In this document: piece after piece, positions 34,692 through 43,914 of the stretch
How positions within the stretch are numbered: the stretch's first letter is position 1
Layout of the letters: every line of letters starts with the position of its first letter
Translations under genes and position numbers: made by a program
From: Gemmata sp.
Lineage (GTDB): Bacteria; Planctomycetota; Planctomycetia; Gemmatales; Gemmataceae
Assembly (NCBI GenBank): GCA_025055115.1
Contig: JANWYJ010000047.1
Span: 1-55,131, forward strand
Direction of reading: 5' to 3'
Length of the DNA: 55,131 nucleotides
The notes under the pieces: model-generated
Database searches by the model: none
The model's input: the letters and a program-made list of their open reading frames with translations, nothing else
Told to the model about the DNA's origin: nothing

Positions 34692-35033
34692 CTATTTCTT
34701 GACTTCCACCTTGGGTTCTTCGATGATCTTTTTGCCGTCTTTTTCGCCGGGTTTGCCGGTGATCACGGCCTTGACATCGGCGGTGCAGCATTCTTTGTGG
34801 TAAGGCTCTTTGGCCCCTTTGTCTTGCAGGTAGTATTTGACGTCCTTATCACCTTCTTTGACGATCAGGGCGTGGCCGCAGGCTTTGGTTTCACCCAAGG
34901 CGCATTTCGTGCAGGTGAGGGTGCCTTCGAACTTCTTGACTTCGGCCTTTTTATCCTGGGCGGAGATAGTGGCGTTTTGGCTCAGACCGATCACAGCAAA
35001 GCCGAAAGCTACCAAGAGTGCTATCCGGACCAT
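34692..35033 (-). CDS. Small exported Cys-rich protein (DUF6370-like)
   Basis: A 113-residue protein with a signal peptide (MVRIALLVAFGFAVIGLSQNATISA) and a compact domain that has the cysteine pattern GTLTCTKCALGETKACGHAL and, later, HKECCTADVKAVITG. The rest is Lys/Glu-rich (KKAEVKKFE, KVEVKK). This fits small planctomycete exported proteins, such as those filed under DUF6370, and the CxxC with later His and Cys suggests a metal site, but no function is established. It is transcribed alone, with a strong terminator. Confidence 0.75.
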   Translation of the reverse strand: MVRIALLVAFGFAVIGLSQNATISAQDKKAEVKKFEGTLTCTKCALGETKACGHALIVKEGDKDVKYYLQDKGAKEPYHKECCTADVKAVITGKPGEKDGKKIIEEPKVEVKK

Positions 35034-35323
35034 GAGAATGACCCTCGTAAGGGGGATGGCGTACGAAGGGAGGGTGGAAGCCTATTTCCCTTCAATCGGA
35101 GTTAGTGTAATCATCGGTTGTGTCGCGTGCAAGAAGCGATACTATTTTGTTTTTCTGCTGAACTTGTCGCGGCTGGGAATTGGAACTTGAAAGTAACAGA
35201 TGGGGTGTTTAGTTTGAGCGCGATTCGCGTGAAATACCGGTGCTGTTGCGTCGAATCACCCCACAGCGAGCGGCTCGCGTGGGCCGGCTGGTCTTTGTAT
35301 AACCCCGAGTGAGCGTATCAACG

Positions 35324-36202
35324 ATGTCCACTTCGCCATCTGCCAGTGCGTCAGGGACTGTACCCGCAGCCATCACTCCCCCCAAGCGCGAAATCACTCT
35401 CATCAGCCACTCGATGTTGTTCTACTGGTGGCCGATCTGGGTCATTGGCTTCATTTTGGCCTTGATGACGTACTTTGAGGATCACCGGCTGGCCCATGTT
35501 CCTAGTGGAACGACCGTTTCCAAATTGCGCGACGAGGAAAAAAGTACCTTCTACGAGCTGGGAATCCGCAAAGGATCGGAAACCAAATCGTTACTCGATG
35601 CAATCGAGGCCACCAAAAACCCCGGCTCGACCCGCGGCACTTTCCCCACACGGGTTTCCCAGAAAGCCTGGATGGGGCCGGTGTTCTGCGTGATTTTGTT
35701 GCTGACGGTGGTGATTACGAACGTGCCGTTGCGTGGGTTGTGGTCGTTCTTGGTGCTCCTGATGATGGTGGTGATCGCCTTGATTATTTCGCTCATTCCC
35801 AACGGTTGGGATCAGTTACTAACGGCGATTGGCCATTTGCACATCTATATCAACATGGCTGGCTATCTGTTCATTGCGACCGTGGTGTTCATTTTGTGGG
35901 CTGTGTCGGTGTTCATCTTCGACCAACGAACGTATCTGGTCGTCACACCTGGGCAAATTCGCGTCTGCGAACATGTCGGAGCGTCGATCCGCACCTTCGA
36001 CACCATGGGTATGACCTTCGAGAAGCAACGCGACGACCTATTCCGCCACTGGCTGTTGGGTTTCTTCTCCGGTGATTTGATTGTTCGAACTGCGGGGGCC
36101 GAGCGGGAAACGATCCGGCTGCCGAACGTATTGTGGATCGGCTGGCGTTTGGAAGAAGTGCAAAATCTCCTTCGCGAAAAGGCTACCGTCCCAACGGCTT
36201 GA
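35324..36202 (+). CDS. Polytopic membrane protein with C-terminal PH-like domain
   Basis: ATG 35324 (MSTSPSASASGTVPA) is the likely start; GTG 35309 is also possible. The 292-residue product has a Ser/Ala-rich cytoplasmic head. It has membrane segments at about 32-52 (SMLFYWWPIWVIGFILALM), about 118-155 (two helices) and about 178-200 (YLFIATVVFILWAVSVFIF). A soluble C-terminal domain follows: RTYLVVTPGQIRVCEHVG, then FEKQRDDLFRHWLLGFFSGDLIV and RLPNVLWIGWRLEEVQNLL. The last part resembles bacterial PH-like (bPH_2) domains. No catalytic residue is apparent. It is like the 4.9 kb protein in plan but not an obvious duplicate. The function is unknown. Confidence 0.7.
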   Translation: MSTSPSASASGTVPAAITPPKREITLISHSMLFYWWPIWVIGFILALMTYFEDHRLAHVPSGTTVSKLRDEEKSTFYELGIRKGSETKSLLDAIEATKNPGSTRGTFPTRVSQKAWMGPVFCVILLLTVVITNVPLRGLWSFLVLLMMVVIALIISLIPNGWDQLLTAIGHLHIYINMAGYLFIATVVFILWAVSVFIFDQRTYLVVTPGQIRVCEHVGASIRTFDTMGMTFEKQRDDLFRHWLLGFFSGDLIVRTAGAERETIRLPNVLWIGWRLEEVQNLLREKATVPTA

Positions 36203-36246
36203 GTCAGTGACGATTGGTGCCGTGCCGAGAAGGGAAGGGGGCCAAG

Positions 36247-36354
36247 AGGAGACAACTTCTTGGCCTCCGAGTTTTTGCCTGAAAATAGCTCGTGGCAAGA
36301 TCGACCAGACGACGCAACTGAAGGAGACGACTTCTTGGCGTCCGAGTTTTGGCC
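36247..36354. repeat. 33-base imperfect direct repeat
   Basis: The copies at 36247-36279 and 36322-36354 share AGGAGAC-ACTTCTTGG and CCGAGTTTT, with three mismatches. The first copy overlaps a small inverted pair (CCAAGA...TCTTGG). The repeat lies between the membrane protein gene and the 3' end of the isomerase gene. Confidence 0.88.
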
Positions 36355-36359
36355 ACAGG

Positions 36360-37328
36360 CTATTTGATTCCCAACATGCGGTCGAGGGAGTCGGCGGTTT
36401 GGTAAATCAAAGCTTCCGGATAATGTTGGTAGGGATGGAAGTATTCGAAAGTGAGGTAACCGCGATAACCGATGCGGTCGAAGGCCTCCATGACCGCTGG
36501 CCAGTTCGTGGTGCCATCCAGCAAGGGGCGAAAGGCTTCGAGGGAAACGTCGGTGCCCTTCTTAGTGAATTCTTTGAGGTGTACATTCTTGATTCGCCCG
36601 CCCAACATGGCGATCCAATGTTCGGGGAATTGATATTGCATGATGTTGCCGGTGTCGAAGTGCACTCGCACCCGGTCGCTTTGGAACGAATCGACAAAGT
36701 CGATCATCTCAAAAGGCGTCATCAGATAGCCGTTGAAGAAGATGTTTTCGATATTCAGGTAGACTTTGAGTTTCTCCGCCAAGGGGATGAGTTTGCGGAC
36801 GGCGTCCTTGGCCCGTTGGTCGCAAACATCGTTGGGCACCGGGTCATGATCGTTCCGCCAGGGGATGTGAACAGCCCCCGGTACGACCAAGACGTTTTCC
36901 GTGCCTAAATCCGCCGCACAGCTTGCGATTTTTTCGGCTAATTCCAGGCCGCGTGCCCGCTTGGCAGCATCGTTACTGGTCAGTGGGTAGGGCCAAAACA
37001 GAAACGAGCAGACCCCGCTGATAGCGATGCCGATCTTCTCCGCCAGGCGGCGAATCGCGGCATATTCTTTCGCTCCGTTTTTCGGCGAAAGATCATTTTC
37101 CAGGTCATAGTTGAGTTCAATGCCATCGAAACCAGCGTCTTTGGCCAGTTTCAGGCATTGCTCGAGGTTCATCTTGTCGGGGTAGGGGAAGGCCCAGAGG
37201 TTGATGGACTTGCGAAAGGGGTATTTCTTGCGAACGGTGGCTGGCTGTCGGGCGGCGGAGCTCCAAACGGCTCCTGCAGCCGCGGTGGCAGCCAGCAGTT
37301 CACGGCGGTCAGGATACGGACCAGACAT
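36360..37328 (-). CDS. Exported sugar phosphate isomerase/epimerase-like TIM-barrel protein
   Basis: The start is ATG 37328 after GGAGG, giving 322 residues. The N-terminus DRRELLAATAAAGAVWSSAA has an Arg-Arg pair before a hydrophobic stretch, so a Tat signal is plausible. The barrel shows the AP-endonuclease-2/xylose isomerase-like fold: FDGIELNYDLENDLSP, IAISGVCSFLFWPYPLTS, VLVVPGAVHIPWRNDHDPVP, VYLNIENIFFNGYLMTPFEMIDFVDSF, RVRVHFDTGNIMQYQFPEHWIAMLGGRIKNVHLKEF and LTFEYFHPYQHYPE. The E, D, H and E metal ligands are all visible in these strings. It probably isomerises a sugar in the periplasm, but the substrate is unknown. It follows the Ddl-like gene on the same strand. Confidence 0.85.
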   Translation of the reverse strand: MSGPYPDRRELLAATAAAGAVWSSAARQPATVRKKYPFRKSINLWAFPYPDKMNLEQCLKLAKDAGFDGIELNYDLENDLSPKNGAKEYAAIRRLAEKIGIAISGVCSFLFWPYPLTSNDAAKRARGLELAEKIASCAADLGTENVLVVPGAVHIPWRNDHDPVPNDVCDQRAKDAVRKLIPLAEKLKVYLNIENIFFNGYLMTPFEMIDFVDSFQSDRVRVHFDTGNIMQYQFPEHWIAMLGGRIKNVHLKEFTKKGTDVSLEAFRPLLDGTTNWPAVMEAFDRIGYRGYLTFEYFHPYQHYPEALIYQTADSLDRMLGIK

Positions 37329-37414
37329 CACAGGAAACCTCCACAGGGGGTGTCGGGTTCCCGTTATCTTCCGCGAACTGGGTCGTAATGCAACAGTTCG
37401 ATGTCACGTTTTGT

Positions 37415-38482
37415 TCAAACCGGGGCCGCGCTGGGAGGAACGCGCACGACACCCTCCGGAACGACGATTCCGCCGCGTTCGAGGGCCGCAAGCGCCATCT
37501 CCACTACCCACCACTCATGCGACCGACCGATCGCTTTTAATCCGTCGACCAACGTGATGCTGTTGAGGTAGGGGTTCGGATTGACTTCCAAAATATAAAA
37601 CTGCCCATTAGTGTCTAAGCGTACATCGAGCCGGGCATAATCGCGGCACTGCAGGGTGTGGTAAGCTTTGTGGGCGATCGGTTCGAGTTGCGCCTGCAAT
37701 TGGGGTGGCAAAGTGATGGCGGTGCGAATGTCGGACTTGGCGAATTCCTCGCTGTGTTCATGCCATTTGGCGGTGAAGGTGTAAACCGGCCAGAGGGCTT
37801 TGTCATCGCCCAAAAAAACCACTTCTGTCACTGGTAAGACCCGGGGCCTCCGACCTGATGACGAGGTTCGTTCCTCGATGATGTTGACATGGAATTCGCG
37901 GCCAAAAATGAATTCCTCAATCAGCACTGGAGGGCCAAAACGCTCCAGCAGATAGGCTGTGCGTTCGGTCAGTTGCCGAGGGGAGGTAACAACGCTTTCT
38001 TGATCAATCCCGACGCTGGCATCTTGAAATACCGGTTTCACAATCACCGGCCAATGGCCCGGCCACGGTGGGGCAGGCAAGGACTCAATCACCATGTAGT
38101 TGGGGGTGGGAATACCGGCCGCTGCCAGCAAGTGTTTCGTGCGCACTTTGTCACGCCCGAAGGTCAAACTGGCCGATGGGCATCCGGTGAAGGGCACATT
38201 CAGCCATTCGAGCAACGCGGCCACACTCACCTCGGTGCCCGTTTGCGTGGCCAGGCCTTCAAAGAGGTTGAAGACCGCGTCGGGCTTATTGTGCCGGAGG
38301 GTGTCGAGCAACGGTTGCGGGTCGTAATGAATGCCCAGTTTTTGGACAGCTAAGCCGGCATCACGGAGAATCTGGTACGTATCCTCGGCGGTTTCCAGAA
38401 TGTCGTGTTCGGAGTTGGCTTCCGGGTGGTCGAGGGGCAAAACCGGTTGGTTGTAGAGCAGCAGAATCGATGGGCGTGTCAT
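37415..38482 (-). CDS. D-alanine-D-alanine ligase-like ATP-grasp enzyme
   Basis: The 355-residue protein starts with ATG 38482 (MTRPSILLLYNQPVLPLDHP). The N-terminal part has DTLRHNKPDAVFNLFEGLATQTGTEVSVAALLEWLNVPFTGC, near to the Ddl motif FNLhEG...E. The ATP-grasp body has RDKVRTKHLLAAAGIPTPNY, WPVIVKPVFQDASVGIDQ and PPVLIEEFIFGREFHVNI. The C-terminal metal site is ARLDVRLDTNGQFYILEVNPNPYLNS (Asp, Glu, Asn). It joins amino acids through an acyl-phosphate with ATP. It is shorter and more divergent than typical Ddl proteins, so D-Ala-D-Ala is possible but another peptide or modified amino acid is equally possible. Confidence 0.8.
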   Translation of the reverse strand: MTRPSILLLYNQPVLPLDHPEANSEHDILETAEDTYQILRDAGLAVQKLGIHYDPQPLLDTLRHNKPDAVFNLFEGLATQTGTEVSVAALLEWLNVPFTGCPSASLTFGRDKVRTKHLLAAAGIPTPNYMVIESLPAPPWPGHWPVIVKPVFQDASVGIDQESVVTSPRQLTERTAYLLERFGPPVLIEEFIFGREFHVNIIEERTSSSGRRPRVLPVTEVVFLGDDKALWPVYTFTAKWHEHSEEFAKSDIRTAITLPPQLQAQLEPIAHKAYHTLQCRDYARLDVRLDTNGQFYILEVNPNPYLNSITLVDGLKAIGRSHEWWVVEMALAALERGGIVVPEGVVRVPPSAAPV

Positions 38483-38808
38483 GGCATGGCTCGTTTCATC
38501 GTCAGTCCCAAGAAGCTTTTACCCACAGTAGCGACAAAGCTCATATCGGTAATAACCCGTCACGAACCGATCCGATTCGCCGAATCTACACTTGTGCTGT
38601 AGTGTTGGCGAGGCGAAAAGCCCTAGGAACCGCACAACCGGGCGCAATTGGGCAGACGAGGAAAAGCACGTCAACACCACGAGCAAAGCCTCAGCCAAAG
38701 TGACTGGGTATGAATACACCAGAGTGGTTCATCCGCTCTGGACACGACTTCCCCAACGTGGCATATGCGGTAGGAGGAATCCGAATCGCAAGCGATGAGG
38801 GCGGGGCG
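38483..38808. other. Intergenic region, divergent
   Basis: This 326-base stretch between the Ddl-like gene (minus) and the BBP7 gene (plus) shows no gene, no strong promoter pair and no clear repeat. The plus-strand frame upstream of ATG 38809 is open but lacks a ribosome-binding site of its own. Confidence 0.4.
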
Positions 38809-40179
38809 ATGCGCCGCGTGCTGGCGGTGAGCCTGGTTGTGATGGTGGTCATCGAGGCGATGGGCCAACCCCCCGGTCCAACACCGGTGCCAAGTCCTCT
38901 TCTACCATCGGCTCGCCCAGCCCAGGAAGCCGACTCCGGCGCCGCAGAAGCGGCAGGGCTTCTGGACTTGCCGGGCGGTATCCCCGTGTCGCAACCACTT
39001 CAGCCCACCGGACCCGAGCCGATGCCGGTGGTTGCCCCTCCTGCCAGCGGAAAAACGGATGATGTCGTTTTGGAAGTGAAAGTCGAACCGCCCTCAGCGT
39101 GCGGCCCTCTCGGACCTTGTTGGCATTCCCTCGAACTGCTTTATTGGTGGCCGGCACGACAACCCATCCCACCGTTGGTGTTTGGGCGGCGAGCGGGTTC
39201 GGCACTTTCAGGGTCCGGCCACCACCTGCAATTGCTCGCGGGTGGGCAAGCGATCGATTCCCAACCGAGTGCCGGAGGCCGATTTCGTCTGGGCAGTAGC
39301 TTAAACACCGAACAAACACTGGGTCTGGAAGTTGCGTACTTTTTTTTAGGCACGCGGAGCTTTACTCAAAACGTGCGTAACTGGGGTGGCCATGGATTGT
39401 CTTTCTTCGGCTTGGGCTACACCGATGCCACCACCGGTACCAATGAGCTACTCACCCTGGGGCAAACGGGTTCCCTCTTTTCTACACTCGATCTTTCCAC
39501 CAGTGTTCGCGTTCAAGGATGGGAGGTGAACACGGTGGCCAATGCCTTCGCTGGCGCGCTGGTGCAGCTCAATACGATTCTGGGTTATCGCTACTTCATG
39601 GCCAACGAGGGGCTGCGCATCGAACAACAGCAGTATCGTTATCGCGGGATCGGGGGAATCGCTGCAACCGCCGATCAATTCGATGCTCACAATCGTTTTC
39701 ATGGGGGGCAGGTGGGTTTGAGTGCCGATCTGCGCGGCCGGGTGGTTTTCTGCGAGCTGGTGGCGAAAGTGGCGTTTGGTCAGAACTATCAAGTGGTGAA
39801 AACCGAAGGGATGACGCATCTGTGGCTTTCTGGGACTGGCGGAACGACGCTACAAACCTATGGGGGCAGTGGTATTTTGGTGCAGCCTTCGAACTTTGGC
39901 CGGGAGCTGCGCGGAGTCTTCGCCGTTCTGCCTGAAGGAAGTGTCAAATTGGGATTTCGCTGGGGCGAAAGCGGTCGATTGTATGTTGGTTATAACTTCA
40001 TTTACCTCAGCGATGCCGTTCGTCCGGGTGATCAGATCGACCGAACACTGAATCCGGCGCAAATTCCTCTGGTCAGCGGAGCGCCCCCCGTTTATGACGC
40101 CGATCGTCCGACACGGCTGTTCCACCGGTCAGATTTCTGGGTCCAGGGTGTAGTGATAGGTCTGGAAACCCGCTACTGA
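38809..40179 (+). CDS. BBP7-family outer-membrane beta-barrel protein
   Basis: The start is ATG 38809 (MRRVLAVSLVVMVVIEAMG), preceded by a GAGGGCGGGG stretch. A signal peptide is followed by a Pro/Ala-rich linker to about residue 105 and then the family entry motif CWHSLELLYWWPARQPIPPLV. The next 330 residues are alternating strands: GGRFRLGSSLNTEQTLGLEVAYFFLGTRS, ALVQLNTILGYRYFMANEGLRIEQ, HNRFHGGQVGLSADLRGRVVFCELVAKVAFGQNYQ and SVKLGFRWGESGRLYVGYNFIYLSDAVRPGDQID, ending in SDFWVQGVVIGLETRY with a terminal aromatic, as in outer-membrane barrels. BBP7 proteins are typical of planctomycetes, and their transport role is unknown. It should lie in the outer membrane. Confidence 0.9.
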   Translation: MRRVLAVSLVVMVVIEAMGQPPGPTPVPSPLLPSARPAQEADSGAAEAAGLLDLPGGIPVSQPLQPTGPEPMPVVAPPASGKTDDVVLEVKVEPPSACGPLGPCWHSLELLYWWPARQPIPPLVFGRRAGSALSGSGHHLQLLAGGQAIDSQPSAGGRFRLGSSLNTEQTLGLEVAYFFLGTRSFTQNVRNWGGHGLSFFGLGYTDATTGTNELLTLGQTGSLFSTLDLSTSVRVQGWEVNTVANAFAGALVQLNTILGYRYFMANEGLRIEQQQYRYRGIGGIAATADQFDAHNRFHGGQVGLSADLRGRVVFCELVAKVAFGQNYQVVKTEGMTHLWLSGTGGTTLQTYGGSGILVQPSNFGRELRGVFAVLPEGSVKLGFRWGESGRLYVGYNFIYLSDAVRPGDQIDRTLNPAQIPLVSGAPPVYDADRPTRLFHRSDFWVQGVVIGLETRY

Positions 40180-40215
40180 GGATGCGGGCGCAAGGGGTAC
40201 GTCGATGCGCACCCC

Positions 40216-40334
40216 CAGTTGTACCGACCGGCTCAGTTGTACCGACCGGCTCATCGAGCCGATCCGCCGGTCGGTGTCGTGATGCTCATGGGCTTGTCGT
40301 GATGCTCATGGGCTTGTCGTGGTGCTCATGGGCT
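40216..40334. repeat. Perfect 18-base tandem pair and 20-base triple tandem repeat
   Basis: CAGTTGTACCGACCGGCT occurs at 40216-40233 and 40234-40251. TGTCGTGATGCTCATGGGCT occurs at 40275-40294 and 40295-40314 and, with one change, at 40315-40334. The gap between BBP7 and the aminotransferase is mostly made of these units. Confidence 0.95.
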
Positions 40335-40427
40335 TCTGGGAATCTTGCCTGGGCGGGGGCGGTCGCGGTGGACCCCGCGTTCAGCCTCATTGAGTGGTCA
40401 GCCTGATTTCCATGCTGGGTCTACATG

Positions 40428-41612
40428 CTAGGCCGCGGTGGCGTAGACCTCTTCGGCGGCGGCCACTCCGGCCCCGGCCGTCAGCTTCACCCCGGCCGAG
40501 AGCAAGACACTCTCCAGTGCGGCCAGAACCTGCAACACGCAACTGGGGCGACTGTTGTGGCCCATAATCCCAATCCGCCACACTTTCCCCTTGAAATCAC
40601 CCAAGCCGCCACCAATTTCGATGCCGAATTCCTGGAGTAGTTTCTTGCGGCTAGCCACATCGTCCACTCCATCGGGAATGCGGACGGCGTTGAGTTGAGG
40701 CAATTGGCAATGCGGTGCCGCGGTGTACGTCAGGCCCATAGCTTCCAAGCCCGCTTTCAGCGCGCGGTGGTTGCGAACGTGCCGTGCCCACCGGGCCTCC
40801 AAACCCTCCTCCAACACAATCCGCAGACCTTCGCGAATGGCATAAACCATCGTGATCGGTGCGGTATGGTGGTAACTGCGCTCTCCACCCCAATAATTCA
40901 TGATGCTGGTCAAATCGAGATACCAGCTTCGAACCTTGGTTTTTCGTGCTTTCAGGGCGTCAACAGCGCGAGGGCTGAAACTGAGCGGAGCTAGCCCCGG
41001 CGGACAACTTAGCCCCTTCTGCGAGCAACTGAAAGCGGCATCCACCTCCCATTCATCCAATTTCACCGGTGTGCATCCCAAGGAGGTCACACAGTCGGTG
41101 ACCAACAGGGTGTTGAATTCGTGACACAGCCGACCCAGTTGAGAAATATCCTGCTGAGCACCGGTGGAAGTTTCGGCGTGAACGATCCCCAAGACTTTCG
41201 GGCGAACCGCGCGCAGGGTTTCGCGAATCCGCTGGAGATCAAAGCTTTCGCCCCACGGGGCTTCGAGAACCGTCAGCTGTGCTCCACAACGGTTGGCGAT
41301 GTCCACCATCCGGTTGCCGAAATAGCCCATCGTGCAGACCACAGCCACATCCCCCGGCTCAATGAGATTGACCAAGCACGCTTCCATGCCGGCGGTCCCG
41401 GTGGCCGATATGGGGAAGGTTAGAGGGTTTTTCGTCTGAAATACTTCCCGCAGCATGCTTTGCGTTTCGGCCATCAGCTCCAGAAATTGGGGATCAAGAT
41501 GGCCCAGAAGCGGGGTCGTCATCGCCGCCAGAACACGCGGGTGGGCATCACTGGGACCAGGGCCAAGAAGCAAACGCGGTGCGGGTGTCAGTTGACCGGG
41601 CAGAGTTGGCAT
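40428..41612 (-). CDS. Class V PLP-dependent aminotransferase (alanine/serine-glyoxylate type)
   Basis: The start is ATG 41612, giving 394 residues. LLGPGPSDAHPRVLAAM and LLGHLDPQFLELMAETQSMLREVFQTKN open the family. FPISATGTAGMEACLVNLIEPGD and GYFGNRMVDIANRCGAQL follow. VLGIVHAETSTGAQQDI and VTDCVTSLGCTPVKLDEW carry the cofactor Asp, and FSCSQKGLSCPPGLAPLSFS carries the PLP lysine. The C-terminal RIPDGVDDVASRKKLLQEFGIEIGGGLGDFKGKVWRIGIMGHNS is the family ending. It moves an amino group from alanine or serine to glyoxylate, probably in one-carbon or photorespiration-like metabolism, in the cytoplasm. It is the downstream neighbour of the rhomboid gene, separated by a 23-base tandem repeat. 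Confidence 0.93.
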   Translation of the reverse strand: MPTLPGQLTPAPRLLLGPGPSDAHPRVLAAMTTPLLGHLDPQFLELMAETQSMLREVFQTKNPLTFPISATGTAGMEACLVNLIEPGDVAVVCTMGYFGNRMVDIANRCGAQLTVLEAPWGESFDLQRIRETLRAVRPKVLGIVHAETSTGAQQDISQLGRLCHEFNTLLVTDCVTSLGCTPVKLDEWEVDAAFSCSQKGLSCPPGLAPLSFSPRAVDALKARKTKVRSWYLDLTSIMNYWGGERSYHHTAPITMVYAIREGLRIVLEEGLEARWARHVRNHRALKAGLEAMGLTYTAAPHCQLPQLNAVRIPDGVDDVASRKKLLQEFGIEIGGGLGDFKGKVWRIGIMGHNSRPSCVLQVLAALESVLLSAGVKLTAGAGVAAAEEVYATAA

Positions 41613-41636
41613 GAATCGACTCGCAAAGAACCCAAG

Positions 41637-41682
41637 GAAGTATCAGTGTGTTGATGACTGAAGTATCAGTTTGTTGATGACT
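41637..41682. repeat. 23-base tandem duplication at the rhomboid 3' end
   Basis: The unit beginning GAAGTATCAGTGTGTTGATG occurs at 41637-41659 and, with one change, at 41660-41682. The second copy reaches the rhomboid stop codon (41681-41683). Confidence 0.93.
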
Positions 41683-42589
41683 ATTGTCGACGTTTTTTGT
41701 ACAGTTCGCTGGCGCGGAACAAAATCTCACGCTCTTCCGCGGTCAGGCTGGCCTGACCGAACTTGGCAACTTTCTCCAAGACTGCGTCCAATTGGGCCTC
41801 GAGGTATTCATCGGCAACCACGGAACGTCCGCGCGCTGGAGCAGGCTCCCGCAAGCTCCCGGTTTCCACGGTCGATTCCTCGGGGGGTACGGTCACACGC
41901 AGTCGCGGTCTTGCTGGCCACGCGGACGCGTGGGTGAAGAACCGCGTCAAACGAAGTCCAGTCTGGTAGTACACAAAGCCAAATCCCGCACCGGCCAAGT
42001 GAACCACAAAACCGATGTTTTCATTAGGCCTGGCTCCCAACGCCCCCACAAGGTCGAGGACGGCAAACAGTACAACCAACAACCATACTGGCATCGGCAG
42101 GATGAAGAACAATAGCACTTTCTGATGCGGAAAATGACACGCAAAGACGACCAGAACCCCCAGCACCGCGCCACTGGCCCCTAGGGCCTGCGAATTTGTT
42201 CCATTCAGCAATTCCACAGCGAGGTTAACGAGATTGGCCACTAGCCCGGCCAGAAGATAAAACGCGGCCAATTCGCGCGCGCCGTAAATTTCTTCCAAAC
42301 GCCGCCCCGCCCAGTACAAGCACAGCATGTTAAAGAATAAATGCCACAATCCAGAATGGAGAAAAATCGACGTCACAAGACGCCAAATCTGGCCGTGGAG
42401 AATCAATCGTGTGTCGTAACAGCCCCCCTCGGTGATGGGGCTGCTCGGCGGCGCGGGTTGACCCGTGATGGCCTGAAGCAGGAAAACGATTACGGTGATC
42501 CCGATCAGCCAAACGGTGGCTCCCTGTTGCCCGACGCGATCCAGAAGGCTCGGTCCATCGCGGTAGTAGTCCCGATCCTGGATGCCCAT
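41681..42589 (-). CDS. Rhomboid intramembrane serine protease
   Basis: The start is ATG 42589 after GAGGAG, giving 302 residues. After a soluble head (MGIQDRDYYRDGP) the six-helix rhomboid core runs from about residue 25 to 215. The key motifs are present: IWRLVTSIFLHSGLWHLFFNMLCLYWAG (W-R and the H-x3-N that forms the oxyanion region), LGASGAVLGVLVVF (GxSG, with the catalytic Ser) and NIGFVVHLAGAGFGFVYY (the catalytic His). The C-terminal 90 residues are a charged cytoplasmic tail (EEREILFRASELYKKRRQ) of unknown role. It cuts TM proteins within the membrane. The tail resembles those of other planctomycete rhomboids that end in a helix with EREIL. Confidence 0.93.
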   Translation of the reverse strand: MGIQDRDYYRDGPSLLDRVGQQGATVWLIGITVIVFLLQAITGQPAPPSSPITEGGCYDTRLILHGQIWRLVTSIFLHSGLWHLFFNMLCLYWAGRRLEEIYGARELAAFYLLAGLVANLVNLAVELLNGTNSQALGASGAVLGVLVVFACHFPHQKVLLFFILPMPVWLLVVLFAVLDLVGALGARPNENIGFVVHLAGAGFGFVYYQTGLRLTRFFTHASAWPARPRLRVTVPPEESTVETGSLREPAPARGRSVVADEYLEAQLDAVLEKVAKFGQASLTAEEREILFRASELYKKRRQ

Positions 42590-42937
42590 AACACTCCTCA
42601 CACACACACCGGCACAATGGCTGTTGTTAAGTTACCAGAGCAAAAAGAGAAGGGGAACGGATCGCTCAATAGAAATCGGCCTGTGGAGGCGGCAAGAAAC
42701 GCGCATGCATCCCAACCGATGGATACGCGATGTTCCAGTGGTCCACAGTTCGCCTCTTCTTCGGACGCGCGCTAGTATTTTCTGGGTTCGATGGGGCTAT
42801 CGTCGATCCGGCAGAAACTCACCAGAGTGGAAATTGCATCGGCCCCGATTGGTGGTACGATAGAACAATGATCACGGGCTTTTCTCAGGTGAAGTGAGAA
42901 GTAAATCTCAGGAATGACTCTCCCCGGAGACCTGTTG
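42590..42937. other. Intergenic region
   Basis: No gene is supported in this divergent 348-base gap. It holds the ribosome-binding sites of the rhomboid gene and (GGAGA at 42926-42930) of the DUF1559 gene. I see no clear promoter pair or repeat. Confidence 0.4.
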
Positions 42938-43900
42938 ATGGCTCGCCGCATCGGATTTACCCTCATTGAACTGCTCGTCGTCATTGCGATCATTGCGATT
43001 CTGATTGGGCTGTTGTTACCCGCGGTCCAGAAAGTGCGCGAGGCTGCCGCACGCATGCGGTGTAGCAACAATCTGAAGCAAATCGGCCTAGCTATTCACA
43101 ACTACCACGATCAGTTCGGTCGAGTACCTCCCGCCTATGATGGTCGGACCGGGCTGAGTTGGCACGTTCTCATCCTTCCTTTCATCGAGCAAGGGCCACT
43201 GTTCAATCAATTCGACATGACCAACCCCAGTTTCAGCCACGGTATCGTCGGGCGGAATAACCCCCATGGATTGGTCGTGGTCTCGACCTACCACTGCCCA
43301 GCGTCGCCCGTTACGCATCAACTCTTCGGTGCTCCCCACCATACCAATGGTGATGTGGACCGTATTCCGGGTAATGCCTCCGGTCAACCGGCGGTTGTAC
43401 CGCATTATTACGGCGTGAACGGTCCTCGAGGGACCAACCCTGCGACCGGTTTGCCCTATCCTACTGGTACCGCCCTGCATGAGGGCGTCCCGGTGGCCAC
43501 CAGTGGCATGTTCCAACGGGATATTCCGGTAACGTTCGTAAATGTTTCCGACGGTACTTCCAATACGATGATGATCGCGGAAATGTCGTGGATGTCGAAT
43601 ACCTTCGGCACCCGCTACCGCAGTTGGGTGCGCGGGGGCCAGGAATACGCCGGAGTGGTCCCAGGACAGCCGAGCTTTGTGGTCAGCGGTCGCAATCTGA
43701 CCAACGCCATTAACTCGATCTTCACGGCCAACTTGATTGTGCCGTTCAATGACATGCCCTTCGGCAGCATGCACCCCGGCGGCATGAATGCCGGCTTTGG
43801 TGACGGCTCGGTTCGATTCTTGCGTCAGACGCTCGACATCACCACCTACCGGGCTTTGGGAAGCCGCGACGGCGGCGAAGTTCTCACAGCGAATTTCTAA
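42938..43900 (+). CDS. DUF1559 protein with prepilin-type N-terminus
   Basis: The start is ATG 42938 (MARRIGFTLIELLVVI) after GGAGA; an ATG at 42914 in the same frame adds eight residues. The 320-residue product has the short basic leader and pilin-like processing site GFTLIE, the hydrophobic helix and the PAVQKVREAAARMRC stretch. NNLKQIGLAIHNYHDQFGRVPPAY opens the body. The end has HPGGMNAGFGDGSVRFLRQTLDITTYRALGSRDGGEVL with an exact H-x9-DG signature. It should be cleaved by a prepilin peptidase and exported; the role is unknown. The next gene, 14 bases on, is a lipoprotein, a frequent partner in planctomycetes. Confidence 0.94.
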   Translation: MARRIGFTLIELLVVIAIIAILIGLLLPAVQKVREAAARMRCSNNLKQIGLAIHNYHDQFGRVPPAYDGRTGLSWHVLILPFIEQGPLFNQFDMTNPSFSHGIVGRNNPHGLVVVSTYHCPASPVTHQLFGAPHHTNGDVDRIPGNASGQPAVVPHYYGVNGPRGTNPATGLPYPTGTALHEGVPVATSGMFQRDIPVTFVNVSDGTSNTMMIAEMSWMSNTFGTRYRSWVRGGQEYAGVVPGQPSFVVSGRNLTNAINSIFTANLIVPFNDMPFGSMHPGGMNAGFGDGSVRFLRQTLDITTYRALGSRDGGEVLTANF

Positions 43901-43914
43901 CCCCCCAAGCTGCG

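Noticed and set aside
40275-40334. Three 20-base repeats as a small CRISPR array
   Set aside because: The copies are directly adjacent with no spacers, so this is a tandem repeat. No cas gene is near.
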